Source: Saprospiraceae bacterium (GTDB taxonomy: Bacteria > Bacteroidota > Bacteroidia > Chitinophagales > Saprospiraceae). From it: a stretch of 60,233 bases of DNA. Both the position numbers and the translations under genes were made by a program. Below, piece by piece: positions 9,463 to 18,302 of the stretch. How positions within the stretch are numbered: position 1 is the stretch's first letter; each line of letters begins with the position of its first letter. Under the pieces are notes generated by a model. That model was not told the DNA's origin. It ran no database searches and saw nothing but the letters and a program-made list of their open reading frames with translations. The stretch spans positions 1 to 60,233 of the forward strand of contig JAGOHC010000002.1 in NCBI GenBank assembly GCA_017996375.1, given 5' to 3'.

Positions 9463-11277
9463 ATGAATAATAACATCCGAAACGTAGCCATTATCGCTCA
9501 CGTTGACCACGGAAAAACCACTCTTGTAGATAAACTCCTCCTTGCAGGACAACTTTTTAAAGACCACGAAAAACCTGGCGAACTCATTTTGGATAATAAC
9601 GATCTTGAGCGCGAACGCGGCATTACCATCGTTTCCAAAAATGTAGCCATCACCTATAAAGGTATTAAAATTAATATCATTGACACGCCCGGGCACAGCG
9701 ACTTCGGTGGCGAAGTAGAGCGCGTACTCAACATGGCGGACGGCGTATTGCTGTTGGTAGATGCCTTTGAAGGACCGATGCCACAAACTCGCTTCGTATT
9801 GCAAAAAGCATTGGAGCTGCGGCTGAAGCCCATCGTTGTTATAAACAAAGTGGATAAAGAAAATTGCACTCCTGATTTGGTACAAGAACAAGTATTTGAC
9901 CTCATGTGTGCCTTAGACGCTACCGAAGACCAGTTGGATTTCCCTACTCTGTTTGGGTCGGCAAAACAAAATTGGATGAGTTTAGATTGGAAAAAACCAA
10001 CCGACACTATCACCACCATACTCGATGCAATTATTGAGCACATTCCTGCTCCACTCACTAAGGAAGGCACTACCCAGATGTTGATTACCTCCTTAGATTA
10101 CTCTAACTACATCGGGCGTATTGCCATCGGGCGTTTGCATCGCGGAAACATCAAGAACAATCAAAATGTGGCACTCATTAAAAAAGATGGTGCAATTACT
10201 CTTTCTAAAATAAAAGAGTTATACGTATTTGATGGCTTGGCGAAAAAGAAAATTGACGAAGTAAGCGCCGGCGATATTTGTGCCGTTATGGGTGTAGAAG
10301 GATTTGAAATTGGCGACACCATCGCCGATGCCGAAAACCCCGAAGCTATGCCGAGCATCGCCATTGACGAGCCGACAATGAGTATGTTGTTTACTATCAA
10401 CGACTCGCCATTTTTTGGTAAAGAAGGAAAGTTCGTTACCTCTCGCCACGTCAAAGATCGTCTCGAAAAAGAATTGGAAAAAAACTTAGCCTTACACGTT
10501 GAAGCAACTGACTCTGCCGATGCGTTCCGCGTATTTGGGCGCGGTGTATTGCACCTTTCGGTACTCATCGAAACGATGCGCCGCGAAGGATACGAATTGC
10601 AAATTGGACAACCGCAAGTTATTTTGAAAGATATTGACGGCGTTGTAAACGAACCCGTTGAAGAGCTTACCATTGACCTCCCGAGCGAAGATTCCGGCAA
10701 AGCTGTGGACATTGTCACGCGTCGCAAAGGTATCATGCTCTCTATGGAGCCAAAAGCTGACCGCATGATTTGTCGCTTCGAAATACCTTCGCGTGGCATC
10801 ATGGGTCTGCGTAGTTATATGCTTACCGCAACTGCCGGCGAAGCCGTTGTAACACATCGCTTCAAAGAATATCAACCACATAAAGGCGACATACCCGGGC
10901 GCATCAACGGCTCGCTAATTGTGATGGAAACAGGTACTGCTATTCCGTACAGCTTAGATAACTTACAGGATAGGGGCTTCTTTTTTATTGAACCCGGTGA
11001 GGAGGTATATGAAGGACAAGTGATTGGTGAAAATAACCGACAAGGTGACTTGGTTGTGAACATCACCAAAACTAAAAAACTGACAAATATGCGTGCCTCC
11101 GGTAGTGACGACAAGGTAAAACTTCCACCACCAAAAAAGTTCAGCTTAGAGGAAGCCTTAGAGTATATCCAAGAAGATGAATACGTAGAGGTGACACCGC
11201 AATCGCTGCGCCTCCGAAAGACGTTACTAAAAGAACACGACCGCAAACGCGCACGCAACGCGGCGGTATCGGCATAA
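9463..11277 (+). CDS. typA: ribosome-associated translational GTPase TypA/BipA
   Basis: EF-G-like GTPase that binds the ribosome and supports growth under stress. It has 604 residues, the family's usual length. G1 is AHVDHGKTT (residues 12-20), followed by the G2 region ERGITI, G3 DTPGHSDF and G4 NKVDKEN. Domain II and the EF-G III/V-like parts follow, ending in the TypA-specific C-terminal domain with a basic tail (LKEHDRKRARNA). The ATG at 9463 lies just after a good promoter, and a strong intrinsic terminator follows, so it is a single-gene unit. Confidence 0.96.
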   Translation: MNNNIRNVAIIAHVDHGKTTLVDKLLLAGQLFKDHEKPGELILDNNDLERERGITIVSKNVAITYKGIKINIIDTPGHSDFGGEVERVLNMADGVLLLVDAFEGPMPQTRFVLQKALELRLKPIVVINKVDKENCTPDLVQEQVFDLMCALDATEDQLDFPTLFGSAKQNWMSLDWKKPTDTITTILDAIIEHIPAPLTKEGTTQMLITSLDYSNYIGRIAIGRLHRGNIKNNQNVALIKKDGAITLSKIKELYVFDGLAKKKIDEVSAGDICAVMGVEGFEIGDTIADAENPEAMPSIAIDEPTMSMLFTINDSPFFGKEGKFVTSRHVKDRLEKELEKNLALHVEATDSADAFRVFGRGVLHLSVLIETMRREGYELQIGQPQVILKDIDGVVNEPVEELTIDLPSEDSGKAVDIVTRRKGIMLSMEPKADRMICRFEIPSRGIMGLRSYMLTATAGEAVVTHRFKEYQPHKGDIPGRINGSLIVMETGTAIPYSLDNLQDRGFFFIEPGEEVYEGQVIGENNRQGDLVVNITKTKKLTNMRASGSDDKVKLPPPKKFSLEEALEYIQEDEYVEVTPQSLRLRKTLLKEHDRKRARNAAVSA

Positions 11278-11284
11278 AAAATGA

Positions 11285-11315
11285 GAGCTTATCAACGTTT
11301 TGATAAGCTCTTTTT
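11285..11315 (+). terminator. intrinsic terminator of typA
   Basis: Perfect 11-bp stem GAGCTTATCAA / TTGATAAGCTC (11285-11295 and 11300-11310) with a 4-nt loop and a T5 run, 8 nt after the typA stop. Confidence 0.9.
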
Positions 11316-11447
11316 GGTAATATGATTAATTCAAAGACCTCTATTTGCCTGTGGATTATTTGACTAATAAAACAACCAGTACAATTATTATTGGGTAAAT
11401 TCTAGCAACACAAATAGTTGCAAAAAATGCCGATTAATATTTATGCG

Positions 11448-12140
11448 CTATTTACTTATAGTTTTTCTAACTATATGTTTCAATGTTTTTAATAATAAAT
11501 CATGGTGCCTTATAGCTGTATAAACAATTTCCAAACCTTCATTAAAATAGCCGATAGTTGCCTTAAGACGAGGCATTTTCTTATATTTATCATTATGTTT
11601 TAGGTCTTTCAAATGAATGAATTTTAGTGATTTACCTAATGATTTGTAATAGAAATAAAGAAGAGTTTCAACTCCAAAACGGGAGTCCTTCATCTCTTCA
11701 AGAATCGGAATAAGATCCTGCCTATACAAAGCCCTTTCGCCCGTTAGTATTTTTACTGGATTTAGTTCCATATTTAAAATACTAACGGTTGAATAACCCA
11801 GAACCATATCATAATCGTTTTTCAATATGGGCAATAATAAATGGTTAATGTACTCAGAGATTATTCTTTGATCTGCATCAATAAAAATTACGACATCAAA
11901 AAAAGCTTCCTCAACTCCTTTAGCCATTGCATATCCTTTTCCCTTATTATGTATTAAGTGAATTGCCGTTATTGCTAATTCATCTTTTAATGTATCAATT
12001 ATCTCCTTCGTGCTGTCTGTAGAGCCATCATTTACAACGACTATCTGGCTGACCATTGAGGAATAATAGACATGCTTTATCACGTCTTTAACAGTCTTTT
12101 CCTCATTATATGCACAAATTATGGCTGAGATGCCTTTCAT
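11448..12140 (-). CDS. family 2 glycosyltransferase (DPM1/GtrB-like)
   Basis: A 230-residue GT-A fold transferase. The opening ISAIICAYNEEKTV, VVVNDGSTDS and the metal-binding DAD in FIDADQR are the standard GT2 motifs; HNKGKGYAMAKG fits the dolichyl/undecaprenyl-phosphate sugar transferase branch. No membrane helix is visible, so it is probably cytoplasmic or peripheral, transferring a sugar from a nucleotide donor to a lipid or glycan acceptor. It stands alone with no glycan cluster around it, and its codon use is richer in AAA, ATT and TTA than in flanking genes, which could reflect transfer. Confidence 0.82.
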   Translation of the reverse strand: MKGISAIICAYNEEKTVKDVIKHVYYSSMVSQIVVVNDGSTDSTKEIIDTLKDELAITAIHLIHNKGKGYAMAKGVEEAFFDVVIFIDADQRIISEYINHLLLPILKNDYDMVLGYSTVSILNMELNPVKILTGERALYRQDLIPILEEMKDSRFGVETLLYFYYKSLGKSLKFIHLKDLKHNDKYKKMPRLKATIGYFNEGLEIVYTAIRHHDLLLKTLKHIVRKTISK

Positions 12141-12260
12141 AAAGTTTAACTTTTAAGTGATTTTCTATCCATTGCAAAGCCTCGTTAAAGTACTTTTGAA
12201 ATGAATAAATAATTGAAAAGACAAAAGCATATTAGATAATACTAATTGGAATAAACGTTA

Positions 12261-13880
12261 CTACTGTTTGATAACCCTTTGGGTAGGCAATCCATCTGCT
12301 AAGATGAAATATATCCCATTCGGGAAACTGCTCAAATTGACTTCTACGTTGCGGTCATCGTTAGTTTCTAATACTTGAATCGTCCTGCCCATCATATCAA
12401 AAACTTGTATGCGCGGTATTGGTGCTTCGCTGCTTATTGTTATTAACCCCGTTGTTGGGTTCGGCGATATTGTAAATCCATTTACGATTGTTGATGCTGC
12501 AACAGCAGTTTGTACTACATCGCCATTATCGGGAGGTGGAGGGGGCAAATAGATTCCGCCACAACCTTCAATAACTGCATGAAAAATACTACCACTCTGC
12601 GCCCAGAATCCGGGTTGTAAGGTGATGCTCGAACCGGCATCGTATTCCACATCTTGTCCTACTGAAATCGTATTGCTGGCAGTAATGGTACTGGTGGCTT
12701 CGTAGTCGCCGCTAGCTACTGCGGCAGTAAAATTGAGGTTTGCAGGGCAGGAACTGGTAACAGGAAATATGTTTGCCAACACTCCTTGTGAGTTATTAAA
12801 AGAATAGCCTCCGGCGTTCAGTGCATCAACGCTGAAATAACCATCACTATAACCTCCCCAACCCCAATTCATGTGAAACAGGTTGTTATCGTTATATCCG
12901 TCACAAACCCAAGCATGCCCGATACTGGTACCCTGATATCCTACGTATATCATTGGTCTTCCTGCATTAAGTTGTCCTTTTAAAGCAATTAACCAATTTG
13001 CTGTGGTATAATTACTTCTGTATAAATAGGTGATACTTTGGTCGTACCCGAAATAGGTTTTAAAAGCGTTGAGTGCACTTGTGTGTACCCATGCTGTTGA
13101 ACTACTGAGGCTATAATCCATATCCACAGATACACCACAATGATACATTAGCGTAGCTACGGCATTGTTCGTGCTGGTAACGTTATTTGGCATTGATGTC
13201 CAGTTGTAGGTAGTAGTTCCGAAATTAGCACATAAATTGCCATAATTGTTTTCGATATAACAATGTGAGCCTGTACCTTGTGCAGGAAAATTCCAACGCT
13301 TCATAACCTGTGCCATGGCTGTTGCTACGCAACCAGTAACAGAACCGCCCGGACACAAGGCATTATAATAAGGCGATTGATTCCATGTCGTGTTTACCAA
13401 TGGCGTAACGCCAAGAAACCTTGACTGATTATTGTCTGAACGTTGCCATGCCGTCCATTCTCTTTCGATGTCTTGCGTAGCCTCCAAACGTTTTTCTTTA
13501 ATTTCTTGTAATTGCTGCTCGTATTGCGCCATCCAATAAATAAATGCAGGAGCTTTCTCAGCAGACTGTATCGCGTAGCTGCTCTTGTCCGAATAAGCTA
13601 AAACAGGTGTGGAAGCATAATCAGCCGCTACTATCACGAAGCCGACATCATTTTGTTTACCAAATACATAATACAAGTTTTCACCTCTATAAGACTTAGT
13701 TTCTAATACGTTTAAATCAACATCAGCACCTACAGAATTATCTATTTGAGCATTTGCTTTGTAGTAGTTATTTGCTACTAACTTAGCCGTGGCAACATCT
13801 ACGGATTGTGCAAAACCTACCTGAAAGCAAAGGATAAAAACTATGCAACAAAGCGCAAGATTTTTTAAACACTTTTTCAT
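12261..13880 (-). CDS. secreted C10 (streptopain-like) cysteine protease with T9SS tail
   Basis: A 539-residue exported protease. Signal peptide to about residue 24, then a Spi-type propeptide inhibitor (residues about 25-110), then the C10 papain-like domain with catalytic C184 (VTGCVATAMAQ) and H322 (GHAWVCDGY) and the NWGWGG segment after it. Residues about 390-445 contain the AGSSITLQPGF element common in Bacteroidota surface proteins. After a Pro-rich linker the end (SPNPTTGLITI ... NGIYFILADG) is a type A T9SS sorting domain, so it should cross the outer membrane via T9SS. It lies 5 nt downstream of the GIGT-repeat gene, probably in one operon. Substrate unknown. Confidence 0.9.
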   Translation of the reverse strand: MKKCLKNLALCCIVFILCFQVGFAQSVDVATAKLVANNYYKANAQIDNSVGADVDLNVLETKSYRGENLYYVFGKQNDVGFVIVAADYASTPVLAYSDKSSYAIQSAEKAPAFIYWMAQYEQQLQEIKEKRLEATQDIEREWTAWQRSDNNQSRFLGVTPLVNTTWNQSPYYNALCPGGSVTGCVATAMAQVMKRWNFPAQGTGSHCYIENNYGNLCANFGTTTYNWTSMPNNVTSTNNAVATLMYHCGVSVDMDYSLSSSTAWVHTSALNAFKTYFGYDQSITYLYRSNYTTANWLIALKGQLNAGRPMIYVGYQGTSIGHAWVCDGYNDNNLFHMNWGWGGYSDGYFSVDALNAGGYSFNNSQGVLANIFPVTSSCPANLNFTAAVASGDYEATSTITASNTISVGQDVEYDAGSSITLQPGFWAQSGSIFHAVIEGCGGIYLPPPPPDNGDVVQTAVAASTIVNGFTISPNPTTGLITISSEAPIPRIQVFDMMGRTIQVLETNDDRNVEVNLSSFPNGIYFILADGLPTQRVIKQ

Positions 13881-13885
13881 GATAA

Positions 13886-14779
13886 TTATTTTTGATTAGA
13901 TGACGAAATTTGCTGTTTCAACTGCTTGTTTTCCGCTTGTAGGATTTCCACTTTTTTGTTCAGGTCTATCATATACAGCGTCAATTCTTCGATTTTTTCC
14001 ATTTGTTTAGCAATCATGGAAGCTACTTCTAAGCCTTCGCTTTCTACCACAGCAGCAGACGGAATATTCGGCAAGTGCTTATGCTCGTTGATGTACTGCT
14101 CTACTTCGGTAAGTGGGCGGAGCCTGTAGTCGTCTGCAAAAACGTAATCTGCCCAACTTGCCTGTACTTTAATTTCTTTCGCTCTCAGGCGACCATGGAC
14201 ATTTAGCATATAGTATCCATTACTCACGATATTAAAACCGCCACCGTCGGTATGCTCTATTCTGCCTATGTAATCTTGACCCAAATTTGCGTTGCCTTTG
14301 AAGTCGATGTAGCTTGAACCATTATTACCAGATGCGATTTCGAGTCCGCCGTCTCCTGCTCCTAAAGCAATGAAACCGCCATTAGCCTCTGCAACATGCA
14401 ATTTAGCGGCAGGCGTAGTTGTGCCGATACCGACATTACCGGCATTTGTTATAGACATACGATTAATGTGTGCAGTAAAGAAATCAAGTCCGTTTAGGTT
14501 GCCACCTGCGGTACGTTTAGAACCTATGGCTTCGCCTGTAGTGCCGACACCGAATTTTAGCGCGTTATTTGCGCCTGTTGTAATCACGCCGTTAAAGGTG
14601 CTTCCATTATCCACGTTAATGCCTCCTTGTACGGATAGTTTTTGAGAAGGTATTGTTGTCCCAATTCCCACATTTCCGGTATTGGTGTTGCTGATGTTTG
14701 TGCTGGAGGTTGTCCATTGTCCAAAAATTGGATTTGCGAATAGCGACAAAAATGCCATTGATAAAAATAAATTTTTCAT
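13886..14779 (-). CDS. GIGT-repeat surface protein with coiled-coil C-terminus
   Basis: A 297-residue secreted protein (signal peptide ending FGQ). It carries two GNVGIGTT(x)P repeats typical of tail-fibre-like Bacteroidota surface proteins. The segment YVFADDYRLRPLTEVEQYI and HKHLPNIPSA followed by a heptad coiled coil (MEKIEELTLYMIDL ... ENKQLKQQI) is the usual C-terminus of this group, related to intramolecular chaperone ends of phage fibres. No catalytic residues are evident. It lies immediately upstream of the C10 protease, which may share its transcript. A duplicated leader element precedes its start codon by about 22 nt. Confidence 0.75.
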   Translation of the reverse strand: MKNLFLSMAFLSLFANPIFGQWTTSSTNISNTNTGNVGIGTTIPSQKLSVQGGINVDNGSTFNGVITTGANNALKFGVGTTGEAIGSKRTAGGNLNGLDFFTAHINRMSITNAGNVGIGTTTPAAKLHVAEANGGFIALGAGDGGLEIASGNNGSSYIDFKGNANLGQDYIGRIEHTDGGGFNIVSNGYYMLNVHGRLRAKEIKVQASWADYVFADDYRLRPLTEVEQYINEHKHLPNIPSAAVVESEGLEVASMIAKQMEKIEELTLYMIDLNKKVEILQAENKQLKQQISSSNQK

Positions 14780-14800
14780 AAAATAAAAATTTGATTGATT

Positions 14801-14874
14801 TTTTGCCTACTCTGAAACTGTTTTTCGGCTATCACAGCCCTACTTTTTTTGGGAAGGGTGTTCGGGAGATGCCC
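14801..14874 (-). repeat. duplicated leader element, copy A
   Basis: About 74 nt directly upstream of the GIGT-repeat gene, nearly identical to 15685-15760 upstream of the barrel gene. Shared features read on the plus strand: GCCTACTC, GAAACTGTTTTTCGGC, the hairpin GGCT-ATCAC-AGCC, a T7 run and AGGGTGTTCGGGA. Differences are a few substitutions and short indels. Its near-constant distance from two start codons suggests a shared 5' leader or promoter. No TAnnTTTG box is visible here. Confidence 0.75.
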
Positions 14875-14890
14875 CTGTGTTATTAAAAGT

Positions 14891-14923
14891 AAAATCGGGT
14901 CTTTGGGTATTACACCCGATTTT
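14891..14923 (-). terminator. intrinsic terminator after the barrel gene
   Basis: Perfect 10-bp stem AAAATCGGGT / ACCCGATTTT. On the minus strand it is followed by TTTTACTTTT and lies about 23 nt after the stop of the 14946-15665 gene, separating that gene from leader copy A. Confidence 0.75.
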
Positions 14924-14945
14924 AAATCATCATCAATATTTAGTT

Positions 14946-15665
14946 TTAGAAAGCGATACCAACATTTATCCCCGCGGAGCCCGTTAAACCACCACCACTC
15001 TGTGCTTTGACAGACGAAAAGTTAGTAAACGATTCGGTATAATGCACATCGCCAACTTTTGCATCTTCTACGGTGCTAAATGCCTTTTTCTTGTTATCAG
15101 ATCCATAGCCGATACCCAAGTCTAACCCTACTAATACTTTGTGCGAAATCACAAACTGATAGCCAAATTTCAACTCTGCAGTATAATAATTAACTTTTTC
15201 TTTTTCTGTAGAAGTCCCTCCATAGTATATAGTGGGTACTCCAAAAAGAGTGCCTACACCTATCACTTGAGCCACGCCTCTGTTATGTGAGTAAGTACCG
15301 AATGTTAATGTGGGTTTTAAGAAAAACCCTCCTGCCGGGCTTTGGGAGCGACTTCTTCTTGAGAGGTTCATCTTATAGCCAATAGCTCCATAGACACCGC
15401 TGGCATCCCTTTTGATAGTTTTTTCACTTTGGAAAAGATCAACCCGTTTGTTTTGACCAAGCCCAATAATGCCTAAGTTGACTTCTACTGATCGGTTTGT
15501 TTTAAGCATATACTCGTAGCCGACCTCAGTACAACCTAAAAAAGGAGAGAGTACGTTTAATTTTACAATGTGCTTTTTGTTGGGCAGCGATTCTTCTTGC
15601 GCTACAACCTTCGTCGAAGCTCCAATAATTGTTGCGAATACAACTAAATAAATTAAATTTTTCAT
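14946..15665 (-). CDS. outer-membrane beta-barrel protein, family not recognised
   Basis: A 239-residue protein with a signal peptide ending VVAQ. The rest alternates hydrophobic and polar residues with Tyr/Gly-rich turns (YGAIGYKMNLSRR, KPTLTFGTYSHNRG, LVGLDLGIGYG) and ends in a hydrophobic final strand with terminal Phe (GINVGIAF), the usual outer-membrane barrel signature. It resembles DUF3575-type small barrels but I cannot confirm that. It has its own terminator, and a leader repeat precedes its start, so it is probably monocistronic and co-regulated with the downstream GIGT/C10 pair. Confidence 0.62.
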   Translation of the reverse strand: MKNLIYLVVFATIIGASTKVVAQEESLPNKKHIVKLNVLSPFLGCTEVGYEYMLKTNRSVEVNLGIIGLGQNKRVDLFQSEKTIKRDASGVYGAIGYKMNLSRRSRSQSPAGGFFLKPTLTFGTYSHNRGVAQVIGVGTLFGVPTIYYGGTSTEKEKVNYYTAELKFGYQFVISHKVLVGLDLGIGYGSDNKKKAFSTVEDAKVGDVHYTESFTNFSSVKAQSGGGLTGSAGINVGIAF

Positions 15666-15684
15666 GACGTTTAAATTAAAATGA

Positions 15685-15760
15685 TTTTGCCTACTCTTGA
15701 AACTGTTTTTCGGCTATCACAGCCCTACTTTTTTTGAGAAAGGGTGTTCGGGAATGCCCT
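15685..15760 (-). repeat. duplicated leader element, copy B
   Basis: Second copy of the roughly 75-nt leader, ending about 20 nt before the start of the barrel gene. A shorter related piece (AAACTGTTTTTTGGCTAT, about 15848-15865) lies upstream, shortly after the stop of the papain-fold gene. Between them is a small hairpin TCACTC-TATTT-GAGTGA at 15797-15813. Confidence 0.75.
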
Positions 15761-15897
15761 TTTTTATTTTTTATGCAGTCGTTGGCAGGGTTTCTTTCAC
15801 TCTATTTGAGTGAGGAATACTGCTGGGTTTACCGGATTTTGTTTTCGTAAGTAAACTGTTTTTTGGCTATTATAAATGGCTTTGGTGTTACCTTTTG

Positions 15898-16692
15898 TTA
15901 GTATCGTTGCACTACGCTATTATCGTTATTTTCATCTATCGGTGGTGCTATCGGCAATTTTGAGTAGCGGATTTTCACGATGCGTTTTTCGTCAAAAAGC
16001 GACAACTGTACAATTTCTTTGGGTGAATATTCGGCTGCCATTTTTTGGTTTTCCAATTCAATCAACCCAAGTAGTTGGAGCGCGTACGCTAAATATTCTG
16101 AGCAAAATAATTCGCTTTTATCTGTTTTGTTTTGTAGCATATCGTGTCCGAATATTTCTACATCTACACCTGCTAATATGAACTGCATAACATGGCTTTC
16201 AAACGGTATGTGCTTGTATTGATTATAGATGTCCAAAAGTTGTGCATTTATTAATTGTCGTGCAACTTGCTGAAGCGGATATACAATTACCATTTTATAA
16301 TGACCGGAAGCTATTACCTCGCGCATAGGTGTTAAAATAATACCACTACGGGGTGTTTGTTCACCATAAGCAATGAGGTGTTTATCGTTTGGGGTACTGT
16401 GCATGAGCCAAAGGCTGTTATCGGCAGGGTTGCGCCAGATCATAGCAACGTGTGTGAAGCGCGATGCCGTTCCTATTTTAGTCAATAATCCTTTAAAGTC
16501 TTTGTTGGGTGTTATACAGGCTACTACATCTCCGGTTTGAAATTGTGTTGTATCAATATCAGCCCAGTATTGGCTGTTGCGATAAAACTTGCTATTATAA
16601 TTAAAGGATTGTGCACGGATGTTTTGCCCGAATAGCACAAGTAATAATCCTATTATAATGATGCGAGCGGCGGATGAATACTTCTTTTTCAT
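15898..16692 (-). CDS. permuted papain-fold (YiiX/YebB-like) enzyme
   Basis: A 264-residue exported protein (signal peptide ending IRAQ). TGDVVACIT, H81 in SRFTHVAMI and C197 in ELFCSEYLAYAL occur in the permuted order His then Cys, which identifies the circularly permuted NlpC/P60 (YiiX/YebB-like) group. Members are thought to be peptidases, amidases or acyl-modifying hydrolases; the substrate is unknown, and a cell-envelope target is inferred from the signal peptide. It lies between two envelope genes on the same strand, 57 nt downstream of the lipoprotein gene start region. Confidence 0.72.
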   Translation of the reverse strand: MKKKYSSAARIIIIGLLLVLFGQNIRAQSFNYNSKFYRNSQYWADIDTTQFQTGDVVACITPNKDFKGLLTKIGTASRFTHVAMIWRNPADNSLWLMHSTPNDKHLIAYGEQTPRSGIILTPMREVIASGHYKMVIVYPLQQVARQLINAQLLDIYNQYKHIPFESHVMQFILAGVDVEIFGHDMLQNKTDKSELFCSEYLAYALQLLGLIELENQKMAAEYSPKEIVQLSLFDEKRIVKIRYSKLPIAPPIDENNDNSVVQRY

Positions 16693-16749
16693 GTTTATAG
16701 TTGGTTGGTAAAAATATCCTGTGATAAAAAAGAATGTAAATGCTGTTTG

Positions 16750-17817
16750 TTATTTGATAGTAGGCAAAGTGTAACGGATACCCATTGTCACAAAAAATTT
16801 ATTGTAATGCTCCTTAGTAGGATTGCTGATAGGTATTAGCGTTGCTATGTCTAAACCAACTTTTAGTGATTTATTGCCGAAATATGCAGATGCTCCGGGT
16901 TGCATTAATACACTTGTATATTGCTCATCATAACCCAGGTCCATATTTAATCCGTCAATAATTAATTTGGTATTTACATGGTTGCTATTCATCATAAGGC
17001 GACTATGCAAACCAAACTCTACAAAATCGCTTGGGAAGAAAGAAATCGTCGGTTGAAGGAAGAAATTGTAGTAGCGATTTTGATGTTCACCATACGTAAG
17101 CGGTTGCACATTAAAACTATTCAAGTAAGTACCTTGGCCATTGGCATGAGTAGTGCCTATCAAAACAGCCTTACCCATTCCCATTCCACCAAAAAGGCAA
17201 AATGCTTGCTTGTCTGTTTTGAAAAATTTGCGACCACCCGCTATTGATGCTGCCCAATAATTGTAGGCATTATGCACTTCGCCAATAGGTGTTCGTCCAA
17301 CAGTAGATATACTCGATTCAATGTTATTCCAATCCACATCAATTTCCTCTCCGGTAAGTAAATTCACAATACCCTTGGCAATCAAGCTAGTTAGAAATCC
17401 GGAGCCTAAAAGTTCTGTTTCATAAGAACTGGTTGTAATGCGCTCAATCGTTGTTGAGTTGCTGTGGTTGCCAGTACTTCCTTTGGCACTAAGCACCCAA
17501 TTATCGTTTAGTGCATACGACACATCACCGGAGAAACTTCCTATTTTTGTAAATTTTGCAGCACCTTCAGGGTCGGTGTATTTCTCGCGAGGCTTCTCTT
17601 TATTTGTTCCTGACATAGTAAATGCGCCGGACATACTGATGTCGCCTTTTTTAAAATTGGCAGACATATACGTATTATCTATTAAGGTAGGTTGCGCAGG
17701 GGTTTCAATATTGTTACGATAATAGTTTTGGTGCGTTACTTCCTTTTTGGTGACGCCACAAGCAGTTATTATTAAACAACAACACATTGCGAGAGCTAGG
17801 CTTTGATACTTTTTCAT
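16750..17817 (-). CDS. lipoprotein with beta-barrel-like body, family not recognised
   Basis: A 355-residue protein with a lipobox IITAC; C20 is the probable lipid site. The mature part contains repeated amphipathic strands (GDVSYALNDNWVLSAKGS, FNVQPLTYGEHQNRYYNFF, VEFGLHSRLMMNS, LKVGLDIATLIPIS) and ends MGIRYTLPTIK. Similar putative lipoprotein barrels are frequent in Bacteroidota and lack known function. It is first in the minus-strand envelope block, with 485 nt of non-coding DNA upstream. Confidence 0.6.
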   Translation of the reverse strand: MKKYQSLALAMCCCLIITACGVTKKEVTHQNYYRNNIETPAQPTLIDNTYMSANFKKGDISMSGAFTMSGTNKEKPREKYTDPEGAAKFTKIGSFSGDVSYALNDNWVLSAKGSTGNHSNSTTIERITTSSYETELLGSGFLTSLIAKGIVNLLTGEEIDVDWNNIESSISTVGRTPIGEVHNAYNYWAASIAGGRKFFKTDKQAFCLFGGMGMGKAVLIGTTHANGQGTYLNSFNVQPLTYGEHQNRYYNFFLQPTISFFPSDFVEFGLHSRLMMNSNHVNTKLIIDGLNMDLGYDEQYTSVLMQPGASAYFGNKSLKVGLDIATLIPISNPTKEHYNKFFVTMGIRYTLPTIK

Positions 17818-18302
17818 AATATAGGTTTTACTTGTTTAAAAATTGTTTTTGTTAATTATTCGCAAATCAATTATTAATGATTTGTTAATACAAAATTAAA
17901 GTCATGCGCAATTGAAAACAATTTTTACCAGGTGGATTTTGGGTGGAGATACAGTTGGATTTTAATACTTAATTTATTATTATTTTTATAAACATTTTAT
18001 ATTCAATAAATTATGTATATAAAATAACTAATGGTGGAGATGGGTGGAGAGATGAAAACAACCCTAATATCATACCTAAAACAGCAATAGTTTTTATAAA
18101 AACAACACAAAAAGTCAATTTTTGTTCCGATATCGACGGAGCACCAAACCAGACCTACCTATAAATCAAACGCAATTTCAGGCACAATCGAAAACAGTAG
18201 CATCAGAGGGCAATTTATCATTCGGTCGCAAATATCCTTATAGAAAAAATTATTATATTTAAGGCATCTTATTTTCAATGATTTACATAACAGTTTTTAA
18301 AT
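17818..18302. other. intergenic region between divergent genes
   Basis: A 485-nt AT-rich space between the minus-strand lipoprotein and acs, expected to hold both promoters. No perfect TAnnTTTG box is seen near acs; the closest is TATATTTA just upstream. GGGTGGAGAT at about 17939 recurs as GATGGGTGGAGAGATG near 18037, of unknown meaning. No gene or RNA was found. Confidence 0.4.

Noticed and set aside
10161..10802. 213-codon minus-strand frame inside typA
   Set aside because: Overlaps a certain gene over its whole length, with no family resemblance and no start signal.
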